From Acidocella aminolytica 101 = DSM 11237 (GTDB lineage: Bacteria > Pseudomonadota > Alphaproteobacteria > Acetobacterales > Acetobacteraceae), in assembly GCF_900129125.1 (NCBI RefSeq), contig NZ_FQVJ01000005.1:88048-152047 (forward strand): a stretch of 64,000 nucleotides of DNA, written 5' to 3'. The notes below the pieces were generated by a model, which saw nothing but the letters and a program-made list of their open reading frames with translations, was not told the origin of the DNA and did no database searches. Positions 54,511-63,735 of the stretch are shown piece after piece; positions within the stretch are counted from its first letter, which is position 1; each line of letters begins with the position of its first letter. A program made the position numbers and the translations under genes.

Positions 54511-55862
54511 GCCACCGCCTCCATCGCCTCGGGGGCGCTTTCAATGACAGCCTGGCGCAACACGCGCGCCCAATATTCATGCTGTCGAACAAACAACCCT
54601 TCATCCTCGCTGCGTTCACCGCTCAACACAGGCTTTAGCCCCATCGCCAGGGCATTTTCATCCGCCCCGTCAATCCATCGCGTCGCCCCGCGGCTCAGAT
54701 CATTCCACAGCTCTCCGGCTCCTTCATAAGCCCCCTGACAAGCGCGAAATTCTTCCAGATCATCTGGCGTCCCCATGCCGCTGACATTGAAGAAATCCTC
54801 ATATTGTCGGATCCGCAGCGTCCGGTCCTTGGCGTTTTCGCCCCTGGGCGCGAAGCAGTAAATCGTCACCTCGGTCTGATCGACACCGATCGGCCGCACC
54901 ACACGGATCTGCGTGGAGAACTGATCCATCAGATAAACATTCGGATACAACCCCAGATTACGCGTTTGCGAGACAATAAACTCGGCCTCCTCATCCCCCA
55001 CTCGCTCCGCGAGCGCCTCACGCTGGGCATAAATCGGCCTGACCTCCGGGTTCAGCAGCTTGGTCCAGAGCAGAATATGTCCGTGCTCAAACGCATAGAC
55101 GCCGCCAACACTCTTCGACCAGCCATTCGCATCGACCGTCCGCGTGCCGTCCGCCTCATAATTCCGTCGTCCCATGGTAGCGGAATAATTCCAGTGCACG
55201 GAGCTGACATGATAGCCATCCGCCCCGTTCTCCATCTGCAGCTTCCAATTCCCATCGTAAATATACGAGGAATTTCCGCGCAGAACTTCGATCCCTTCCG
55301 GCGCTTGCTCAACAATCTGGTCAATAATCCGCTTCGCCCCACCCAGATGTTCCTCAATCGGCAGCACGTTCTCGTTAAAGCTACCGAACAGAAACCCGCG
55401 ATAATTGGCAAAGCGCGGCACACGCGCCAGACCATGCGAACCACTCTGGTTAAAGCTGGCCGGATATTCCCCTGTCTTGCCGTCTTTCACCTTCAACAGC
55501 TTGCCGGTATTGCTGAAGGTCCAGCCATGGAACGGGCAGGTGAAGCTGCCTTTCTTGCCATGCTTGCGGCGGCACAGCGTGGCACCGCGATGCGCGCAAG
55601 CATTCACCATGGCGTGCAGCACTCCGGTTTTATCCCGCGTGATAACAACCGGCTTCCGCCCAATCCAGGTTGTGAAATAATCATCGTTTTCCGGGATCTG
55701 GCTTTCATGCGCCAGATACACCCAGTTGCCTTCGAAGATATGTTTCATCTCCAGCTCGAACAAAGCCGGATCGGTAAAGACATCGCGACGGCAACGGAAC
55801 ACACCGTTCTGCTTGTCGTCGACGATGGCGTTGTCGAGATAGTCTAGAATTGCGTTGCCCAT
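54507..55862 (-). CDS. benA: Benzoate 1,2-dioxygenase large subunit
   Basis: 451-residue catalytic subunit that adds O2 to benzoate. The Rieske ligands are C89 and H91 (NACAHRGATLC) and C109 and H112 (TCPFHGW). The mononuclear iron site is the usual D...H...H set, in the segment ENGADGYHVSSVHWNY plus a later Asp. The start is behind AGGAGCG, 18 bases after catA. Confidence 0.95.
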   Translation of the reverse strand: MGNAILDYLDNAIVDDKQNGVFRCRRDVFTDPALFELEMKHIFEGNWVYLAHESQIPENDDYFTTWIGRKPVVITRDKTGVLHAMVNACAHRGATLCRRKHGKKGSFTCPFHGWTFSNTGKLLKVKDGKTGEYPASFNQSGSHGLARVPRFANYRGFLFGSFNENVLPIEEHLGGAKRIIDQIVEQAPEGIEVLRGNSSYIYDGNWKLQMENGADGYHVSSVHWNYSATMGRRNYEADGTRTVDANGWSKSVGGVYAFEHGHILLWTKLLNPEVRPIYAQREALAERVGDEEAEFIVSQTRNLGLYPNVYLMDQFSTQIRVVRPIGVDQTEVTIYCFAPRGENAKDRTLRIRQYEDFFNVSGMGTPDDLEEFRACQGAYEGAGELWNDLSRGATRWIDGADENALAMGLKPVLSGERSEDEGLFVRQHEYWARVLRQAVIESAPEAMEAVA

Positions 55863-55880
55863 TGCCGCGCTCCTATATGA

Positions 55881-56798
55881 TCAGGCTGCCTGCGCGCGGG
55901 CGCGGGATGAGAAATCCTCATCATCCGCGGATTTCGCCAGCGCCAGGGTGAAGTCGAACTTAATTTCCGCGAAAGGCTCGTTCAGCCCGGCCTTATGAAT
56001 CGTCTCCGGGTCAGAATGACGGGTCACGGGCGGGATCAGCCCGTCGCGGGTAGCGAAAGCGAAATCGTCATGCACCAGCGGATCGCCTTCGATATTAATC
56101 TGCGTGGTCAGCTGACGATGCCCATGCGCGGTGACGAAGAAATGAATATGCGCGGGGCGCTTGCCATGGCGCCCAAGCGCGGCCAGGAACCGGTCAATGC
56201 CAGAGCCTTCCGGACACCCATAGCCGGAGGGCATGATGCTCTGGAACCAATAGCGGCCATCCGCATCGGTCCGGATCCGGCGGCGCATATTATAATCACT
56301 CTGGGTCTTGTCGAAGTAAGAGTAATTGCCAAGCGTATTCGCGTGCCACACATCAACAACGGCACCCGCGACCGGCTTGCCATCCGTGTCGCGCACTTGG
56401 CCGCGCATAATCAGCACCTCGCCTTTGTCGGTACCGTCATCCAACCGTCCACCGCCTTCAAGCAGCGGCGCACCGGCCACATAGAGCGGGCCTTCAATCG
56501 TGCGCGGGGTGCCTTCAGGAATCCCCGCGGCGCGGTCGCGGCTGTCCATCTCCACATCCAGGAAATGCTCCAGCCCGACACCCGCCGCCCAAAGCCCAAA
56601 TTCCGGCGCCGAGGCCGCCATATAATTCAGCGCCTGCCAGAACTCATCCTCAGTGACTTCGAATTCGTGAATCGTGTCGAACAGATCACCAATAATCTTG
56701 GCCACGATCTTGTTCAAACGGGCATCGTCACCGCTCTTCAAATTGGCGATCTTGCCGATAAAAGCTTCTATATCTGGCGTTTTTGAAATCTTGGTCAT
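55881..56798 (-). CDS. catA: Catechol 1,2-dioxygenase
   Basis: Intradiol iron(III) dioxygenase cleaving catechol to cis,cis-muconate. 305 residues with the family helical N-terminus (to about 110). Iron ligands: a Tyr in GNYSYFDK-type context, the Tyr of MPSGYGCPEG, and the two His of KRPAHIHFFVTAHGH. The block GQVRDTDGKPVAGAVVDVWH is the family signature. AGAGG precedes the ATG. It sits between catC and benA. Confidence 0.95.
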   Translation of the reverse strand: MTKISKTPDIEAFIGKIANLKSGDDARLNKIVAKIIGDLFDTIHEFEVTEDEFWQALNYMAASAPEFGLWAAGVGLEHFLDVEMDSRDRAAGIPEGTPRTIEGPLYVAGAPLLEGGGRLDDGTDKGEVLIMRGQVRDTDGKPVAGAVVDVWHANTLGNYSYFDKTQSDYNMRRRIRTDADGRYWFQSIMPSGYGCPEGSGIDRFLAALGRHGKRPAHIHFFVTAHGHRQLTTQINIEGDPLVHDDFAFATRDGLIPPVTRHSDPETIHKAGLNEPFAEIKFDFTLALAKSADDEDFSSRARAQAA

Positions 56799-56840
56799 TT
56801 TGATCCTCTTTTTGGGTTTTAACGTTCAACATGGTGGAAT

Positions 56841-57131
56841 TCAGCGGTCATCCGCATGGGCTGAGGATGGGTGCCGGCAAAGCGGCGTCACGCGCACCGT
56901 CATGAAAGGATAAAGCGGCAGCGTGGTCAGCAATTCGTGCAAGGTCGCGTTATCGGGCACATCAAAAATGCTGAGATTGGCGTAACGCCCCACAACCCGC
57001 CAGATATGCCGCCAGGTTCCGGCTTTTTGCAGCTCCTGAAATCTGACCTTTTCCGCCGCCTTCAATGTCGCGGCTTCCTCCGGGTCAAATCCCGGAGGAA
57101 TATTCACATCCATCTCAACCTGAAACAGCAT
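56841..57131 (-). CDS. catC: Muconolactone delta-isomerase
   Basis: Converts muconolactone to 3-oxoadipate enol-lactone. 96 residues from the ATG at 57131 (MLFQVEMDVNIPPGFDPEEA); the frame extends upstream over catB. Blocks: WRHIWRVVGRYANLSIFDV and LPLYPFMTVRVTPL. The start overlaps the catB end by 17 bases. Confidence 0.93.
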   Translation of the reverse strand: MLFQVEMDVNIPPGFDPEEAATLKAAEKVRFQELQKAGTWRHIWRVVGRYANLSIFDVPDNATLHELLTTLPLYPFMTVRVTPLCRHPSSAHADDR

Positions 57132-58308
57132 TTGACTCCCCTTTCTTGGCAACGGCATGCAGAAGCGGCGCCGTACGGTCACGGCGGAAATACGCGACTT
57201 TTGCTTCGTCGAGCCGCACGCCCAGCCCCGGGCCCTCCGGCACCTGCAAACTGAAATCCGCATAGCGGAGCGGCTCCGCTAGAATATCCTCCTGCACCAG
57301 CAGAGATCCAAAAAGCTCTGTGCCCCATTCAAGATTTGGAAACGTGGCGCAAAGCTGCGCGGAGGCAGCAGTGCCAACGCCTGCTTCCAGCATAGTGCCG
57401 CCATACAGCCCCAGCCCCGCCGCGTGGCCAATCCGCGCCACATCATTCGCCGGGAACAACCCGCCGGACTGGGCGATTTTAATCGCGAACACCTGAGCCT
57501 GCGCGCCAGCCGCTACCGCGAACCCATCCCGCGCCCCGTGCAAGGATTCATCCGCCATAATCGGCACATCATGCCGCGCGGAAAGCCGCGCCAACGCGCC
57601 TGAGCCGCGCACAACCGGCTGCTCCACCAAATCCACACCGGCTTCCGCCAGCAACCGCATCCCCAGCTCAGCCTGTGTCTCGCTCCAGCCCTGGTTCACA
57701 TCCACGCGTACGCTGGCCCGCTCACCCAGGGCTTTTTTAATCGCCGCCACATGCGCCGCATCCGCGCGCACATCACGCTTACCAATCTTCAGCTTGAAGA
57801 CGTTATGCCGCCGGGCGGCCAGCATGGCTTCGGCTTCCTCAATATCGCGCGCCGTCTCGCCGCTGGCCAATGTCCAGGCCACCGGCAAATGCGACCGCAC
57901 CCGCCCGCCAGCGATCAGTTCGGAAGCCGCCACGCCCAGGCGCCTCGCCTGTGCGTCCACCAACGCTGTCTCCACCGCGCATTTGGCGATATTATTGCCC
58001 GCGACATGCTTATTAATCTTCGCCATCACCGCGCCCACGCGAGTCAGATCCTCACCTTCCAGCAGCGGGGCAATATAACGGTCGATGACCAGTTTTATGC
58101 CTTCCGGGCTTTCCGGCCCATAGCTGACCCCGCCAATGGTGGTACCTTCGCCAATCCCCTCCACGCCATCACTGCTGGTGAGCCTGACCAGCACGATGCT
58201 CTGCACACGCATCGTCGCCATCACCAGCACATGCGGGCGGATCGTCGGCAGGTCCAATAAGACCGTTTCAAGTCTGGCAAGCGTGAGTGCCACGTCGTTT
58301 CCAATCAT
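57115..58308 (-). CDS. catB: Muconate cycloisomerase
   Basis: Cyclises cis,cis-muconate to muconolactone. 397-residue enolase-superfamily protein. Catalytic lysines are in FKLKIGKRDV, the metal ligands in VRVDVNQGW, VEQPVV and IMADESLHG, and the second lysine in FAIKIAQSGG. First gene of the catBCA-benABCD transcript; its upstream region carries the operator near 58365-58394. Confidence 0.94.
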   Translation of the reverse strand: MIGNDVALTLARLETVLLDLPTIRPHVLVMATMRVQSIVLVRLTSSDGVEGIGEGTTIGGVSYGPESPEGIKLVIDRYIAPLLEGEDLTRVGAVMAKINKHVAGNNIAKCAVETALVDAQARRLGVAASELIAGGRVRSHLPVAWTLASGETARDIEEAEAMLAARRHNVFKLKIGKRDVRADAAHVAAIKKALGERASVRVDVNQGWSETQAELGMRLLAEAGVDLVEQPVVRGSGALARLSARHDVPIMADESLHGARDGFAVAAGAQAQVFAIKIAQSGGLFPANDVARIGHAAGLGLYGGTMLEAGVGTAASAQLCATFPNLEWGTELFGSLLVQEDILAEPLRYADFSLQVPEGPGLGVRLDEAKVAYFRRDRTAPLLHAVAKKGESNAVSG

Positions 58309-58364
58309 GCTTTCTTGCTATGACCAGAGGGCTAACCTTCTCAAAAACCTTTTGCCAACACTAA

Positions 58365-58394
58365 ATACATCTTGTATTCATACCCAAAGGGTAT
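58365..58394. promoter_or_regulatory. CatR/BenM-type operator between catB and its regulator
   Basis: A perfect ATAC-CCAAAGG-GTAT (58380-58394), matching the ATAC-N7-GTAT site of CatM and BenM, ends four bases before the regulator ATG. A second pair, ATAC-N5-GTAT, lies at 58365-58377, centre 16 bases away. Placement suits activation of catB and self-repression of the regulator. Confidence 0.82.
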
Positions 58395-58398
58395 AGTC

Positions 58399-59316
58399 AT
58401 GGATTTGCGCCAGCTTCGCTATTTCATCACCGTCGCCACCGAGCGGAATTTCACGGCTGCCGCGCAAAAACTGCGGATCGCACAGCCTCCGCTCAGCCGG
58501 CAAATCCAGCAAATGGAAGAGGAAATCGGCGCCCCGCTATTCGACCGTTCAAGTCGCCCCCTTCGCCTCACCCCGGCCGGACGGCTGCTTTACGACCAAG
58601 CCAAACAGGTCCTCAACCGGGTTGAGGAAATGCAGGAGATGCTCAAACGCGCCCTGGCTATGGAAAAAAGGCGTTTCCGCATCGGTTTCGTCGCCTCTAC
58701 AATCTATGCCCGTCTCCCGCCTTTAATCCGCGCTTTCCGCGCCGCCGCGCCGCATATCGAGATCACCTTGCAGGAACTCACCAGCCTGGAGCAGATCAAC
58801 GCCCTGAAGGAAGGAAGGATTGATATAGGGTTTGGGCGCATCCGCTTTGATGACGACGTCGTGCGCCGCATCATCCTGCGGGAGGAACCGCTCGTGGCCG
58901 CCATTCCCTCAGCCAGCCCGTTAAACGGTGATGGCCCGGTATCGTTGCAAGATTTAGCCACCGCCCCACAAATCCTCTATCCGCGCAGCCCCCGCCCTAG
59001 CTATGCCGACCAGGTTCTCGGCCTGTTTCAGGATCACGGCCTCACCCCCGCCGTGGCTCACGAAGCCCGTGAGCTACAAATTGCCATCGGCCTTGTCGCG
59101 GCTGAGGAAGGCGTGTGCATCGTGCCTGAATCCGTACAGAAATCGCAGGTTGATGGCGTGAGTTACAAAGAGCTTGTCGAGACCATCACCTCTCCCATTA
59201 TTCTCAGCCACCGCGCAGGTGATCATTCTCCGGAACTGGCCCTCATGGCACAAATTGTCGCGGAACGTTACGCCGAATGGGGCTATGACGTGCCGGAAGG
59301 GCTCGAACGCCTCTAA
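58399..59316 (+). CDS. catR: LysR-type regulator of the cat/ben operon
   Basis: 305 residues from the ATG at 58399; an ATG 27 bases earlier would sit inside the operator. N-terminal HTH: MDLRQLRYFITVATERNFTA, then KLRIAQPPLSRQIQQMEEEI. The effector domain follows a helical linker: RFRIGFVASTIYARLPPLIR, GRIDIGFGRIRFDD, VAAIPSASPLNGD and VCIVPESVQ. The CatR/CatM/BenM subgroup fits. It is expected to respond to cis,cis-muconate (established for relatives), and one regulator suffices because cat and ben genes share a transcript here. Confidence 0.9.
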   Translation: MDLRQLRYFITVATERNFTAAAQKLRIAQPPLSRQIQQMEEEIGAPLFDRSSRPLRLTPAGRLLYDQAKQVLNRVEEMQEMLKRALAMEKRRFRIGFVASTIYARLPPLIRAFRAAAPHIEITLQELTSLEQINALKEGRIDIGFGRIRFDDDVVRRIILREEPLVAAIPSASPLNGDGPVSLQDLATAPQILYPRSPRPSYADQVLGLFQDHGLTPAVAHEARELQIAIGLVAAEEGVCIVPESVQKSQVDGVSYKELVETITSPIILSHRAGDHSPELALMAQIVAERYAEWGYDVPEGLERL

Positions 59317-59782
59317 CCTTATTTATCGCCCGGCCACTGACAAACCTGCACGGTCTCATAAAAATACCTTAAAGGTATCAACTGTGGCGCTTTTGCCGCA
59401 GCCCTCGGTAACATCACACGGTTCAGCGGCTTTTCCGCACCGCTCAGTTTTTTATCCCTTGCCCTTTATCCTTAAAAAATCATAGGCGTTTTAAACATTG
59501 GGCAGCCGTTAAAACGGCGCCCCAATTCTGGAGCGTCCACAACACAAGCTCCATACTTAAAGCGGGGGAACAACTATACCTTGATAGAATACTAAATTTC
59601 CGCTCGCCGCACCACCCGGCTGCTTCATCTGCGCCACAGCTAAGTCGGTAAAGCGCGGCTGCCTTAATGAAGGCGAGGCTCTCAACCCGTATCCGCCCAA
59701 CACCACCACGCCCCGGCCCCACGCTGGAGAGGCGGCGGCGCGCTGCGGCCTGACAACACACATTCAAAATTGGGGAGAATAA
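59317..59782 (+). promoter_or_regulatory. Leader and promoter region of the channel gene, with a second operator
   Basis: No convincing gene is seen in these 466 bases. A perfect ATAC-CTTAAAG-GTAT stands at 59364-59378. The ATG at 59783 is preceded by GGGGAGA. A reading frame on the minus strand (59480-59767) lacks any recognisable family and a ribosome site. Confidence 0.6.
59364..59378. promoter_or_regulatory. Second ATAC-N7-GTAT operator, upstream of the channel gene
   Basis: The 15-base motif matches the one at 58380-58394 in both arms and spacer length. It suggests that the LysR protein also controls the outer-membrane channel gene about 400 bases downstream. Confidence 0.75.
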
Positions 59783-60724
59783 ATGCGATATAACAAAAAA
59801 GCGTCCATTCTATTTGGCATGGCCGCACTCTATAGCTGCATGAATTCCGTCAGCGCGAAAGCCGAGGAATTATGGGACCCTTATCTGCGCGGCGTGTTTG
59901 AAGGCCTTCCCGCCGGCGCTCTGCCCCCGCCGGGCCTCTATGGCGAACTGGACAATTATTACACCAGCTACAGCAGCTTCGCTAATAACGGCAACAAAAT
60001 CCCCGGCACCAATCTCAACGCCCTGGTGGAAGTTCCTATCCTACTCTGGGTTCCCGGCATTAAAATTCTCGGTGGCAGCTACGCGGCGGGCATCGGCCAG
60101 CCTTTCGATTATAATAGCTATCAGCCTCTGCAACGGGATTTCGGCGGCGGTGGCGGCAATTTCGGCATCTACAATACCATCCTAATGCCCGGCGCCCTCT
60201 CCTGGTCACTGCCGCGTCATCTTTTTATCCGGGCCGGGCTCACCATTTTGCTGGACGACGCCACAAACACAATGTCTGACCTGGTGCAAGGCAAACTCAC
60301 CAATGGCGGCGCGCCGTCAGGCAATGGCTACACCACCATTCAGCCGGATTTCGGCGTCAGCTGGCTTTATGACGGCTGGAATATCAGCATCGGCACTCAT
60401 TACGCCATCCCTGTCACCAGCGATACCGCACCAGGCTATAGCTACCGGTCCGCTCCTGAATTTTCTGCTGACTATACCGTCATGAAGGAAATTGGCCGCT
60501 GGGGCGCAGGTCTTGGCGGCGAGCAAGAAATCCAGATCGGCAACGATACGCTGAACGGTCAAACCAAGCCCGGCACACGCAGCATCAATTACGGCATCGG
60601 CCCCATCGCATCTTATGAATTCCAAAACGGCCTCAAACTGACGGCGCTATGGAATCACAATTTCGCGGTCAGGAACGATGTCGCCGGGGATTTCTTTGAC
60701 CTCCGCCTGACCACACGTTTCTGA
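59783..60724 (+). CDS. Outer-membrane channel, phenol MetA-pathway family, benzoate locus
   Basis: 313 residues. A signal peptide (MRYNKKASILFGMAALYSCM, cleavage near SAKAEE), then beta strands ending in DFFDLRLTTRF with terminal Phe, typical of outer-membrane barrels. LPPPGLYGELDNYYTSY resembles the other family member at 35322 (LPQGVYLLDTTDYGQY). Likely passive uptake of an aromatic acid; inference from its operator and neighbours. Confidence 0.78.
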   Translation: MRYNKKASILFGMAALYSCMNSVSAKAEELWDPYLRGVFEGLPAGALPPPGLYGELDNYYTSYSSFANNGNKIPGTNLNALVEVPILLWVPGIKILGGSYAAGIGQPFDYNSYQPLQRDFGGGGGNFGIYNTILMPGALSWSLPRHLFIRAGLTILLDDATNTMSDLVQGKLTNGGAPSGNGYTTIQPDFGVSWLYDGWNISIGTHYAIPVTSDTAPGYSYRSAPEFSADYTVMKEIGRWGAGLGGEQEIQIGNDTLNGQTKPGTRSINYGIGPIASYEFQNGLKLTALWNHNFAVRNDVAGDFFDLRLTTRF

Positions 60725-60765
60725 AACGCGCCACGTGCCGGGAAAATAACAGGCTCCGCCTTTAT

Positions 60766-62199
60766 TTACCCGGCCACGCCCCCGGTAAACTCTTCCTCCG
60801 CATATGCCTTGTAATCCGCCAATATTTCCGGCGCATCATCCACAAAAAGCTGCGACACAATACCGTAAATCAATTTCGGCGCCGCGAATTTCATACCCGA
60901 CAGCGCTGAGGCTGATAGCCCCAGGCTCGCCAGTGCGGCATAGTTGAAATTAAACAGCCCATGCAGCAGCCCTTCCCCTTCCGGCGTTTTCGCCGTGAAA
61001 GAGAAATCTGGCTTCAGATAAGGATGATCATCAATCAACTTGTTTGGCTTCGGCGGCTGATATTTATCCCGCCAGCAGGCAATCTCCTCCGCCAACAACG
61101 CAAGCTCCGGGCGCAGCCGCGCATCGGTCAAAAGCCCCGTAGACAGCACTAAAAAATCAAACAGATAAACATCGTTCGGCGTTGTCACCTCAACGCCATC
61201 GGCCATGTCCTTCACACTCAGCCACGGCTCACCAGGATGAAACACAAACCCCTCATATGCCGCCGCACGGTTAAATGTGTCATTCGTCGGCGGCTGGTTA
61301 TAAGAGAGAAAATGGTCGATGCCTTCATAACGCTGCGCATCGCTCAGATCCGAAAAATGCCCCAGGAAGCCGGAATTTTCCATAAACCTAATGGGGTTGA
61401 TCTTCGGCAACTCCGGCTTGCGGATAAACACATGCGCCTGCTTTACACCTTCGCCCAGCGCATACTGCGCATTGTCAAACGCCGAGGCTCCGCCGCCCAA
61501 AATCCCAATCCTGTGTCCTTTCATCGCGGCATAATCCACCGCCTCGGCAGTATGGGCATAACGCGCTTTCGGCAGCGCCTTGATGAAATCCGGCGTGTGC
61601 CACTCCCCCCCGCCTTGAATCCCCGTGGCAAGCACCACCTTCCGCGCCAGAAGTCGCCCACTCACCGGTGCGCCCTGACCCTCCACCTTCACCCGGAACA
61701 ACCCCCGCTCAACCGGCTCAATCAAAACCGCTTTGCACTCATTGCGCACCGGAAGATCCAGCGTCTCACGATACCAGACCAGATACCGCATCCACTCCCC
61801 TCGTGGAATTTTTCCAAGCGCCTCCCAGCCTTCAGAGCCATATTGCGCCTCCCACCAAGCGCGGAAGGTCAAAGACGGAACTCCCAGATCCACGCTGATC
61901 AGATGTTTCGGCGTCCGCAGCGTGACCATGCGGGCATACGTTACCCACGGGCCTTCCTGGCCTTGAGGGTTTTCATCAATGACCAGAATATTGCCCACCT
62001 TTTCACGCATCAGCCCAAAAGCCGCCGCCAGCCCGCTTTGTCCGCCGCCAATCACCACCACGTCATAAACATGCCCTTCCGGGCTAGCATGGGGCCGCAC
62101 CCAGGGGCGGGCCGGATAATCAAGGCAAGCCAGATCATGCCGCACACGAGCCGACAATAAAGCCAGCGCCTCACTCCTTGGTTGGCTCATCTGGTCCAT
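60766..62199 (-). CDS. FAD/NAD(P)-binding monooxygenase-like protein
   Basis: About 477 residues from the ATG at 62199 (MDQMSQPRSEAL). The FAD fold VVVIGGGQSGLAAAFGLM and the second nucleotide fold IGILGGGASAFDNAQYAL are clear. VVLATGIQGGGEW is the linking motif. It resembles flavin-containing monooxygenases and cysteine-synthase-like oxidoreductases that hydroxylate amines or sulfur; the FMO fingerprint FxGxxxHxxxY is not obvious, so the substrate is open. It diverges from the M20 hydrolase across 93 bases. Confidence 0.75.
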   Translation of the reverse strand: MDQMSQPRSEALALLSARVRHDLACLDYPARPWVRPHASPEGHVYDVVVIGGGQSGLAAAFGLMREKVGNILVIDENPQGQEGPWVTYARMVTLRTPKHLISVDLGVPSLTFRAWWEAQYGSEGWEALGKIPRGEWMRYLVWYRETLDLPVRNECKAVLIEPVERGLFRVKVEGQGAPVSGRLLARKVVLATGIQGGGEWHTPDFIKALPKARYAHTAEAVDYAAMKGHRIGILGGGASAFDNAQYALGEGVKQAHVFIRKPELPKINPIRFMENSGFLGHFSDLSDAQRYEGIDHFLSYNQPPTNDTFNRAAAYEGFVFHPGEPWLSVKDMADGVEVTTPNDVYLFDFLVLSTGLLTDARLRPELALLAEEIACWRDKYQPPKPNKLIDDHPYLKPDFSFTAKTPEGEGLLHGLFNFNYAALASLGLSASALSGMKFAAPKLIYGIVSQLFVDDAPEILADYKAYAEEEFTGGVAG

Positions 62200-62292
62200 C
62201 TTCAGGCAACCTCGCGTTTTGTCATGTCCTGAACCCAATGCTACCCACCCCCAGCATTGCGGGCAATCGGTATCTGCGGCTAGTTTTTAGGC

Positions 62293-63546
62293 ATGCCTCA
62301 GACCCTTGGTGAAAAAGCCGTCTCCCGCTGCAACCAGTTCAAGCACCCGCCCTATAGTGAGGAGCCCGGCGCCCTGACACGCCGCTTTCTGACCCCCGCC
62401 CACAAAGCCGCGCTGGAAACCCTCATCGGCTGGATGCACGCAGCCAACATGACCACCCGGCTGGACGCGGCGGGCACGCTCATCGGCCGGTATGAGGGTA
62501 CGGGCCCCAAAACCCTGCTCATCGGTTCGCATATAGACAGTGTGCGCGACGGCGGCGCCTATGACGGCGCGCTGGGGGTCATGCTCGGCCTTGGGGTGGT
62601 TGAGGAATTGTCCCTCCAAGGCAAACGCCTGCCCTTCGCCATCGAGGTTCTGGCCTTTGGCGATGAAGAAGGTTCCCGCTTCCACGCCTCCATGACCGGC
62701 AGCCGCTCCCTCTCCGGCACATTACAGGACGACCCCACACTCCTAATAGATGAAGACGGCATCAGCATGGGCGATGCCATGCGCGCCTTCGGGCTGGACC
62801 CGGCCAAGCTGCGCACATCCCCCCGCCGCGACGATGTATTTCTCTATCTCGAACCGCATATCGAACAAGGCCCGGTGCTGGAGGCTGAAGACCTGCCCGT
62901 CGGCATCGTCACCGGCATCGCCGCACAAACCCGGCTTGCCGTCACCCTCACCGGCATGGCCAACCATGCGGGCACCACCCCCATGCCTCTGCGTAAAGAC
63001 GCCCTGACAGCCGCCGCCGAAGCTATTTTGCTGGTGGAGAAACTAACGTCAGCAGCGCAAATCGTCGGCACGGTCGGCGCCCTCACCGCACGCCCCGGGG
63101 TCGGCAACGTCATCCCCGGCGAATGCGTGTTCTCCGTCGATCTCCGTGCCTCCTCCACCGCGGCGCGGGACCAAACCGAACAAGATTTCCGCACCGGCTT
63201 GGCCGCATTATGCGACCGCCGGGGCATCACGCACGAGGTCAAACGCATACAGCAACTCGCCCCCTGCCTGTGCGACAACCACGCCCAAACCCTGCTGGCC
63301 GAAGCCATCACCGCCCAAAACCAACGCCCCTACCCCCTCGCCTCCGGCGCCGGACACGATGCCATGAGCCTCTCCACCCTCTGCCCCGTCGCCATGCTCT
63401 TCATCCGCTGCCGCGCCGGCATCAGTCACAACCCAGCAGAGCATGTAGACGCAGCGGATGTAGATATAGCCGCACGCGTGATTCTGGAGTTTCTAGACCG
63501 CTTGGTGGAGAAGTGGGGAGACGGAGGGAATAGCGGTTTCAAGTAA
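62293..63546 (+). CDS. M20 family allantoate/carbamoyl amidohydrolase
   Basis: 417-residue zinc hydrolase of the AllC/hydantoinase-carbamoylase group. Metal ligands in GSHIDSVRDGGAYDGALGVM (His and the bridging Asp) and FGDEEGSRF (Glu). The dimerisation domain includes GMANHAGTTPMPLRKDA, and the C-terminal SGAGHDAMSLS provides the last His. It probably cleaves an N-carbamoyl or ureido compound; the paired flavoprotein hints at a shared pathway for a nitrogenous substrate (inference). Confidence 0.87.
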   Translation: MPQTLGEKAVSRCNQFKHPPYSEEPGALTRRFLTPAHKAALETLIGWMHAANMTTRLDAAGTLIGRYEGTGPKTLLIGSHIDSVRDGGAYDGALGVMLGLGVVEELSLQGKRLPFAIEVLAFGDEEGSRFHASMTGSRSLSGTLQDDPTLLIDEDGISMGDAMRAFGLDPAKLRTSPRRDDVFLYLEPHIEQGPVLEAEDLPVGIVTGIAAQTRLAVTLTGMANHAGTTPMPLRKDALTAAAEAILLVEKLTSAAQIVGTVGALTARPGVGNVIPGECVFSVDLRASSTAARDQTEQDFRTGLAALCDRRGITHEVKRIQQLAPCLCDNHAQTLLAEAITAQNQRPYPLASGAGHDAMSLSTLCPVAMLFIRCRAGISHNPAEHVDAADVDIAARVILEFLDRLVEKWGDGGNSGFK

Positions 63547-63570
63547 TCACTAAGGAGAACTGACATTCTT

Positions 63571-63735
63571 GTGACTACGCAGACGCGCGTCACTCATCAG
63601 AAGGGAATTTCATCATCTTGGTCTGAGAAAGAAGCTTCCCATTTGGACGTCTTTTTATTCAGCATGCTTACATTGTTATTTGAGGGGGCTGGCTGTTCTA
63701 TAATCTATGAGACCTGTGCGCGGGTAGGGTTTTGA
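63571..63735 (+). CDS. Possible truncated gene cut by the insertion sequence
   Basis: A 54-codon frame from a GTG, with AGGAG 13 bases before it. It begins VTTQTRVTHQKGISSSWSEK and includes FLFSMLTLLFEGAG. The last nine codons run into the presumed IS end at 63709 and stop. It may be the front of an interrupted gene, or chance. Confidence 0.25.
   Translation: MTTQTRVTHQKGISSSWSEKEASHLDVFLFSMLTLLFEGAGCSIIYETCARVGF

Noticed and set aside
59480..59767. A 95-codon minus-strand frame before the benzoate channel gene
   Set aside because: No recognisable domain, no ribosome site and a Cys/Arg-rich translation; more likely part of the channel gene leader.
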